Positions 60,520 to 64,000 of a stretch of DNA of 64,000 nt are shown in pieces (the first letter of the stretch is position 1; each line of letters opens with the position of its first letter). The position numbers and the translations under genes were made by a program. Source of the DNA: Hymenobacter convexus (GTDB lineage Bacteria; Bacteroidota; Bacteroidia; Cytophagales; Hymenobacteraceae). The stretch lies in NCBI RefSeq assembly GCF_030580955.1, contig NZ_JAUQON010000002.1, positions 62,001 through 126,000 on the forward strand, written 5' to 3'. A model generated the notes under the pieces. It saw nothing but the letters and a program-made list of their open reading frames with translations, was not told the DNA's origin and searched no databases.

Positions 60520-61323
60520 ATGCCCCTCGATTTCACCCAACTATCCCACGACCTCGCCGCTCTGTGCTGCCGCACGGCCGAATTTATCCGTCAGGAAGCC
60601 ACCACCTTCGACCGGGCCAAAATTGAGCACAAGGGCCTGCACGACCTCGTGAGCTACGTGGACCAGGAAACCGAGCGCCGCCTTGTGGCCGGCCTGCGCC
60701 AGCTGCTGCCCCAGGCCGGCTTCATCACCGAAGAAGGCACCGCCGGGCCCGACTCGCAGACCGAGGAATTCACCTGGATAATCGACCCGCTCGACGGCAC
60801 CACCAACTTCGTGCACGGCCTGCCGGTGTATTCCATCAGCGTGGGGCTGCTGCACGGGGCGGACCTGGTAGTGGGCGTGGTGCACGAGGTGAGCCGCGAC
60901 GAAAGCTTCCGGGCCGTGCGCGACGGCGGCGCGTTTTGCAACGAGAAGCCCATCCACGTCACTAATACCGACGACCTGCACAGCGCCCTTATTGCCACGG
61001 GCTTCCCTTACAAAGACTTCGGCCGGCTCGATGCCTTCCTGCAAATCCTCGGTGCTTTCATGACCCGCACCCACGGTGTGCGCCGCCTCGGCTCCGCCGC
61101 TGTCGACCTAGCCTACGTGGCCGCCGGGCGCTGCGAGGCCTTTTTCGAATTCAACCTCAACTCCTACGATGTGGCGGCCGGCATCCTGCTGGTGCGCGAG
61201 GCCGGTGGCCACGTCACCCAGTTCCTGACCGATGGCGACCCGCTATTTGGCCGGGAGCTGGTGGCCAGCAACGGGGCGCTGCACGCGCAGGTGCAGGGCG
61301 TAATTGGCGAGTTCTGGAAATAG
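60520..61323 (+). CDS. Inositol monophosphatase family protein
   Basis: A 267-residue magnesium-dependent phosphatase. The metal and catalytic motifs are present: ITEEGTAG, WIIDPLDGTTNFVHGLPVYS (residues near 87-106) and YDVAAGILLVREAGG. The position before DVAAG, where Trp is usual, reads Tyr here (NSYDVAAG). Substrates in the family include inositol phosphates, fructose bisphosphate and 3'-phosphoadenosine phosphate. SuhB, HisN and CysQ roles cannot be told apart here. The start at 60520 gives the family N-terminus. Confidence 0.92.
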   Translation: MPLDFTQLSHDLAALCCRTAEFIRQEATTFDRAKIEHKGLHDLVSYVDQETERRLVAGLRQLLPQAGFITEEGTAGPDSQTEEFTWIIDPLDGTTNFVHGLPVYSISVGLLHGADLVVGVVHEVSRDESFRAVRDGGAFCNEKPIHVTNTDDLHSALIATGFPYKDFGRLDAFLQILGAFMTRTHGVRRLGSAAVDLAYVAAGRCEAFFEFNLNSYDVAAGILLVREAGGHVTQFLTDGDPLFGRELVASNGALHAQVQGVIGEFWK

Positions 61324-61338
61324 CACGAGTCGGTTAGA

Positions 61339-61430
61339 ACGTCATGCTGAGCGATGTCGAAGCATCTTTACCGCAGGAGTAAATCAAATTACTTGCGCGG
61401 TAGAGATGCTTCGACTTCGCTCAGCAAGAC
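61339..61430. repeat. Intergenic palindrome, family A
   Basis: Near-perfect arms of about 32 bp (CGTCATGCTGAGCGATGTCG against GCGAAGTCGAAGCATCTCTA complement) with mismatches in the stem. It lies between the phosphatase and the small Cys-rich gene. Confidence 0.9.
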
Positions 61431-61464
61431 AGCCACCCTCCCCCAAACTTTTCCTCCGGCAACG

Positions 61465-61472
61465 TAGTTTTC
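61465..61472 (+). promoter_or_regulatory. Weak candidate -7 box of the small membrane protein gene
   Basis: TAGTTTTC, one base off the consensus, 5 bases before the ATG at 61478. Confidence 0.35.
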
Positions 61473-61477
61473 CCCGC

Positions 61478-61699
61478 ATGCTTCTCGCCATCACCTCCGT
61501 CGAAATTCAGTACTTCCTGATTGGCGCCCTTTTCGTGGGAGCCGCGTTCTACGTGGGCCGCATTTTCTGGCGGGCTTTCTTCAGCCGCACGGCAGCGGGC
61601 TGCGCCAAGGGCTGCGGCGGCGCCTGCGGGCAGCTCGACGTGGAACGCCTGCAAGCGACTATTGAGGCGCGGGCGGCCCGCGAAAAGGCTACGGCCTGA
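61478..61699 (+). CDS. Small Cys-rich membrane protein (FeoB-associated type)
   Basis: A 73-residue protein. An N-terminal membrane helix (about 8-30, EIQYFLIGALFVGAAFYVGR) is followed by a Cys cluster, AAGCAKGCGGACGQLDVERL (three Cys, near residues 42-50). This build matches the short Cys-rich membrane proteins often placed beside feoB. No feo gene is present in this window, so the role in iron uptake is unproven. The short ORF lies between two palindromes. Confidence 0.7.
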   Translation: MLLAITSVEIQYFLIGALFVGAAFYVGRIFWRAFFSRTAAGCAKGCGGACGQLDVERLQATIEARAAREKATA

Positions 61700-61822
61700 G
61701 CTGCTACACTTTCTTCTGGCCACAGAATAACCCGCCCCCGCCCCGGCTCCGTATAGCCGGGGCGGGGGCTGCCGTTTTAGCGCTGCCCGCACTTCCTTTC
61801 ATTACCCAAACACCCCACCGCC

Positions 61823-62164
61823 ATGCAGGACAAAGAAGAAGAACGGTCGCTTGTCAACGTTGAGAACCGGCTGACTAAGGACGGCTTCACGCAGGATTTT
61901 AAAGTGACCGATGGCCGCCTCCACACCCTCGACCCCGCCTCGCCGAAAAGCTACGCGCCCGATGAGGTCACCATCGTAGACTTCTACCGCTTCGAGGGCG
62001 AAAGCAACCCTGACGACACCTCCATCCTCTACGCCATTGCCGCCAACGATGGCGTGAAAGGCACCATCGCCTCGGCCTACGGCGTGTACGCCGATTCCGA
62101 CACCGACGACTTCCTCAAGCAAGTGGAAGACCTCGGCAAGAACCTGGATAAAAAGGACAAGTAA
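61823..62164 (+). CDS. Conserved hypothetical, often annotated PRPP-synthetase-like
   Basis: A 113-residue soluble protein: LVNVENRLTKDGFTQDFKVT, then YAPDEVTIVDFYRFEGESNP, DDTSILYAIAANDGVKGTIA and SAYGVYADSDTDDFLKQVED. This pattern matches a short Bacteroidota family that automatic pipelines often label phosphoribosylpyrophosphate synthetase. It lacks any PRPP-binding loop, so I do not endorse that name. Function unknown. Confidence 0.8.
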   Translation: MQDKEEERSLVNVENRLTKDGFTQDFKVTDGRLHTLDPASPKSYAPDEVTIVDFYRFEGESNPDDTSILYAIAANDGVKGTIASAYGVYADSDTDDFLKQVEDLGKNLDKKDK

Positions 62165-62184
62165 GTTCAGGCGACTGCCTAACC

Positions 62185-62284
62185 AGAACGTCATGCTGAG
62201 CGAAGTCGAAGCATCTCTACCGCAATAGTAAAATCAATTACTCCTGCGGTAGAGATGCTTCGACTTCGCTCAGCATGACGTTCT
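62185..62284. repeat. Intergenic palindrome, family A
   Basis: Perfect 40-bp arms (AGAACGTCATGCTGAGCGAA and complement), 20-nt loop. Its right end is followed by T runs, so it may terminate both flanking convergent genes. Confidence 0.95.
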
Positions 62285-62296
62285 TTTTATCTCTGG

Positions 62297-63316
62297 CTAC
62301 CCCCACACTTTCGTGCCTTCCGAGCAGTTGCGGCACATCTCAATCTGGTCGCGGCCTTTGAGGAGGCTGCCGCGGAAGCGCTGGTACTTGGGGCCGCGCC
62401 AGAGCTGCCGGAAGGTTTCGGTTTTGAGGTCGCCTTGGCGGTATTCGGCGTCTTTGTCAAAGCAGCAGGGCACCACCAGGCCGTCCCAGGTGATGACGCA
62501 GGAATGCCACATTTTCCAACAGTGGTCCACCAGCTTGTTTTTCAGGCTCCAGGTGCCGTTGGCGTTGTTCTGGTAGCGCGAGTAGTAGTCGATGGTGGGA
62601 ATGAGGGGCGAGCCGTTCTGGTGGTCGTAAATCTGGGCGGTTTTGAACCACACGTCGTCCACGCCTAGGGCATCGGCCAGTTGCTTGGCGTCGTCAATCT
62701 GGTGCTCATTCGGCCGCACTACTAGGAACTGGAAGATGATGCGTGGCGTGGCCGACTTCAGTTCCTTACGCCATTTCACCACATTGCGGGTTCCCTCCAA
62801 TACTTTTTCCAGCTTGCCGCCCACGCGGTACTGCTGGTACACGTCCTGTGTGGTACCGTCGAGGGAGATGATGAGGCGGTCGAGGCCGCTTTCCACGGTT
62901 TTGCGGGCGTTTTGGTCGTTGAGGTAATGGGCGTTGGTGCTGGTGGCGGTGTAGATGCCCTTGTCGGCCGCGTACTTCACCAGTTCCAGAAACTGTGGGT
63001 GCAAATAAGGCTCGCCCTGGAAATAGAAAATCAAGTACCACAGCCGGCTGGCTACCTCATCGATGGTCCGCTTGAATAAGTCGCCCTGCAGCATGCCGGT
63101 GGGGCGCGTGAAGGAGCGCAGGCCGCTGGGGCACTCGGGGCAGCGCAGGTTGCAGCTCGTCGTCGGCTCGAAGCTCAGGGCCATGGGCAAGCCGCTCATC
63201 CGGGCCTTGCCCGTGAACTTGCTCAGAATGTAGGAGCCCACCACCTGCGCGGTATTCCACACGCGCAGGGGCGTGGCTTTGGAGAGGAGGTTGAGGGTGT
63301 CGGTGAGCGTGGACAT
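62297..63316 (-). CDS. Radical SAM/SPASM domain protein
   Basis: A 339-residue radical SAM enzyme. The 4Fe-4S CxxxCxxC motif is in TSCNLRCPECPSG (near residue 56). The AdoMet-binding barrel follows (FYFQGEPYLHPQFLELV, LDRLIISLDGTTQDVYQQYR), and a C-terminal SPASM region carries extra cysteines (CWKMWHSCVITWDGLVVPCC, EMCRNC). SPASM proteins typically modify peptides or act with partner proteins. No precursor peptide gene is evident. A TlpA-like thioredoxin gene lies upstream on the same strand, separated by a palindrome. Confidence 0.92.
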   Translation of the reverse strand: MSTLTDTLNLLSKATPLRVWNTAQVVGSYILSKFTGKARMSGLPMALSFEPTTSCNLRCPECPSGLRSFTRPTGMLQGDLFKRTIDEVASRLWYLIFYFQGEPYLHPQFLELVKYAADKGIYTATSTNAHYLNDQNARKTVESGLDRLIISLDGTTQDVYQQYRVGGKLEKVLEGTRNVVKWRKELKSATPRIIFQFLVVRPNEHQIDDAKQLADALGVDDVWFKTAQIYDHQNGSPLIPTIDYYSRYQNNANGTWSLKNKLVDHCWKMWHSCVITWDGLVVPCCFDKDAEYRQGDLKTETFRQLWRGPKYQRFRGSLLKGRDQIEMCRNCSEGTKVWG

Positions 63317-63341
63317 GAAGGCAGGGAAAGGCTAAAAATAC

Positions 63342-63448
63342 GTCATCCTGAACGTAGCGAAGGACCTTATTCCGTCTGAACAGTTGGCGCCAGGATTGTT
63401 CTAGCGGTTGTTCTGACGGGATAAGGTCCTTCGCTATGCTCAGGATGA
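63342..63448. repeat. Intergenic palindrome, family B
   Basis: Arms of 35 bp (GTCATCCTGAACGTAGCGAA against TTCGCTATGCTCAGGATGAC) with a loop of about 37 bases. One arm pair differs at AACGTAGC / GCATAGC. Confidence 0.92.
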
Positions 63449-63467
63449 CAAGTGGTTGATTTACCGC

Positions 63468-64000
63468 TTACTTCTTCGTGGCCGGAAAATCGATGGCGCT
63501 GGTGTAGGTGCTGGCCTTGCCGAACGACTGGTTGATTTCGTCGATGGCGGCGCGGCTGCTCAGGCGCTTAGGCTTGGTGTTGAGGAAGGTACCGTCTTCG
63601 CCCACCAGCATGTAGGTAGGCACTTCCTGCAGGGCATATTCTTTGGCCAAGTTCGAGCGGAGGCCGCCGCTGGGCACGCGCACCTGCACGCCGGGCAGCT
63701 TTTTCACCGTCACGAGGGAGCGCCAGGCCTGCTCATTCTCATCGAGCGCGATGTTGATGAAGGCAATGTTTTTGCCCTCAAACTTGCGCATCATCTCCTG
63801 GGCGTAGGCTAGGTCGCGCAGGCAAAGGCCGTTGGTGGTTTTCCAGAAGTTGAGGTAGACCAGCTTGCCGGCAAAGTCGTGCAGGTGCACCGTGTCGCCG
63901 GTGGCGGTGGGGAGCTTGAAATCGGGCGCGGGCGCGCCGATGGCGAAGTCCTTGTGCTGGTCGAAATCGTTCTGCAGGATGGGGAAGTACAGGTTCTTGG
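63468..64000 (-). CDS. TlpA-like thioredoxin family protein (5' end beyond window)
   Basis: The gene enters from beyond base 64000; 177 residues are seen. They read GAPAPDFKLPTATGDTVHLH, then the thioredoxin-fold core LVYLNFWKTTNGLCLRDLAY, a middle ENEQAWRSLVTVKKLPGVQV, and the cis-Pro block VPTYMLVGEDG. The active-site region, where TlpA/ResA proteins have WCxxC, reads NGLC, so only the second cysteine is kept. The protein would not work as an ordinary disulfide oxidoreductase unless a partner supplies the other thiol. A short in-frame ATG-like start at 63890 is not the true start. Confidence 0.82.
   Translation of the reverse strand, partial: KNLYFPILQNDFDQHKDFAIGAPAPDFKLPTATGDTVHLHDFAGKLVYLNFWKTTNGLCLRDLAYAQEMMRKFEGKNIAFINIALDENEQAWRSLVTVKKLPGVQVRVPSGGLRSNLAKEYALQEVPTYMLVGEDGTFLNTKPKRLSSRAAIDEINQSFGKASTYTSAIDFPATKK

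Overview
The window reads as a chromosomal segment of a GC-rich Bacteroidota, most likely a Hymenobacter-like member of the Cytophagales. The support is a Bacteroidota-type -7 box (TAnnTTTG) in front of many genes, the rimP-nusA-infB order, type IX secretion (T9SS) C-terminal domains, curli genes, a CrtD/CruF carotenoid pair, TPR-type histidine kinases and dense palindromic intergenic repeats. The species assignment is inference from gene content and style. No rRNA, tRNA, phage, insertion sequence or CRISPR array was recognised.

Layout. 1-5.3 kb: rimP-nusA-infB on the minus strand, with an intrinsic-terminator-like hairpin between the rimP promoter and its start codon. 5.6-12.3 kb: a secreted DUF2911 protein, selD, membrane proteins, rbfA, a methyltransferase and a LolC/FtsX-type permease. 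12.4-15.4 kb: a SNF2 helicase. 15.6-24.5 kb: a curli locus on the plus strand: csgE, csgF, csgG with an extra C-terminal barrel-like domain, two curlin-repeat subunits, a CsgH/CsgC-like protein, a propeller lipoprotein and an OmpA-domain propeller protein. 24.6-30 kb: SRPBCC and GNAT proteins, rlmI, the carotenoid genes crtD-like and cruF, and a TetR-like regulator. 30-37 kb: M28 peptidase, a secreted HExxH protein, gapN and a transglutaminase-like protein. 37-43 kb: two TPR histidine kinases flanking an unrecognised pair that shares an INPP(Y/F)P motif. 43-48 kb: rpiB, tatC, glyA and an ECF sigma factor coupled to an anti-sigma-like membrane protein, then a cluster of palindromes and 21-bp tandem repeats. 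48-56 kb: T9SS-exported lipase-like and beta-helix proteins with a lipoprotein. 56-64 kb: phosphatase, disordered small proteins, pterin dehydratase, rsmI-lnt, an inositol-phosphatase family protein, a radical SAM/SPASM protein and a 5'-truncated TlpA-like thioredoxin.

The strongest repeated signal not explained by genes is a set of intergenic palindromes with arms of about 30-45 bp. They belong to several sequence families, and in many copies both arms carry matching changes. The most interesting functional region is the curli locus: an unusual CsgG architecture, a G9 tract inside the nucleator-like gene, and two large propeller proteins that look like part of the same envelope module.
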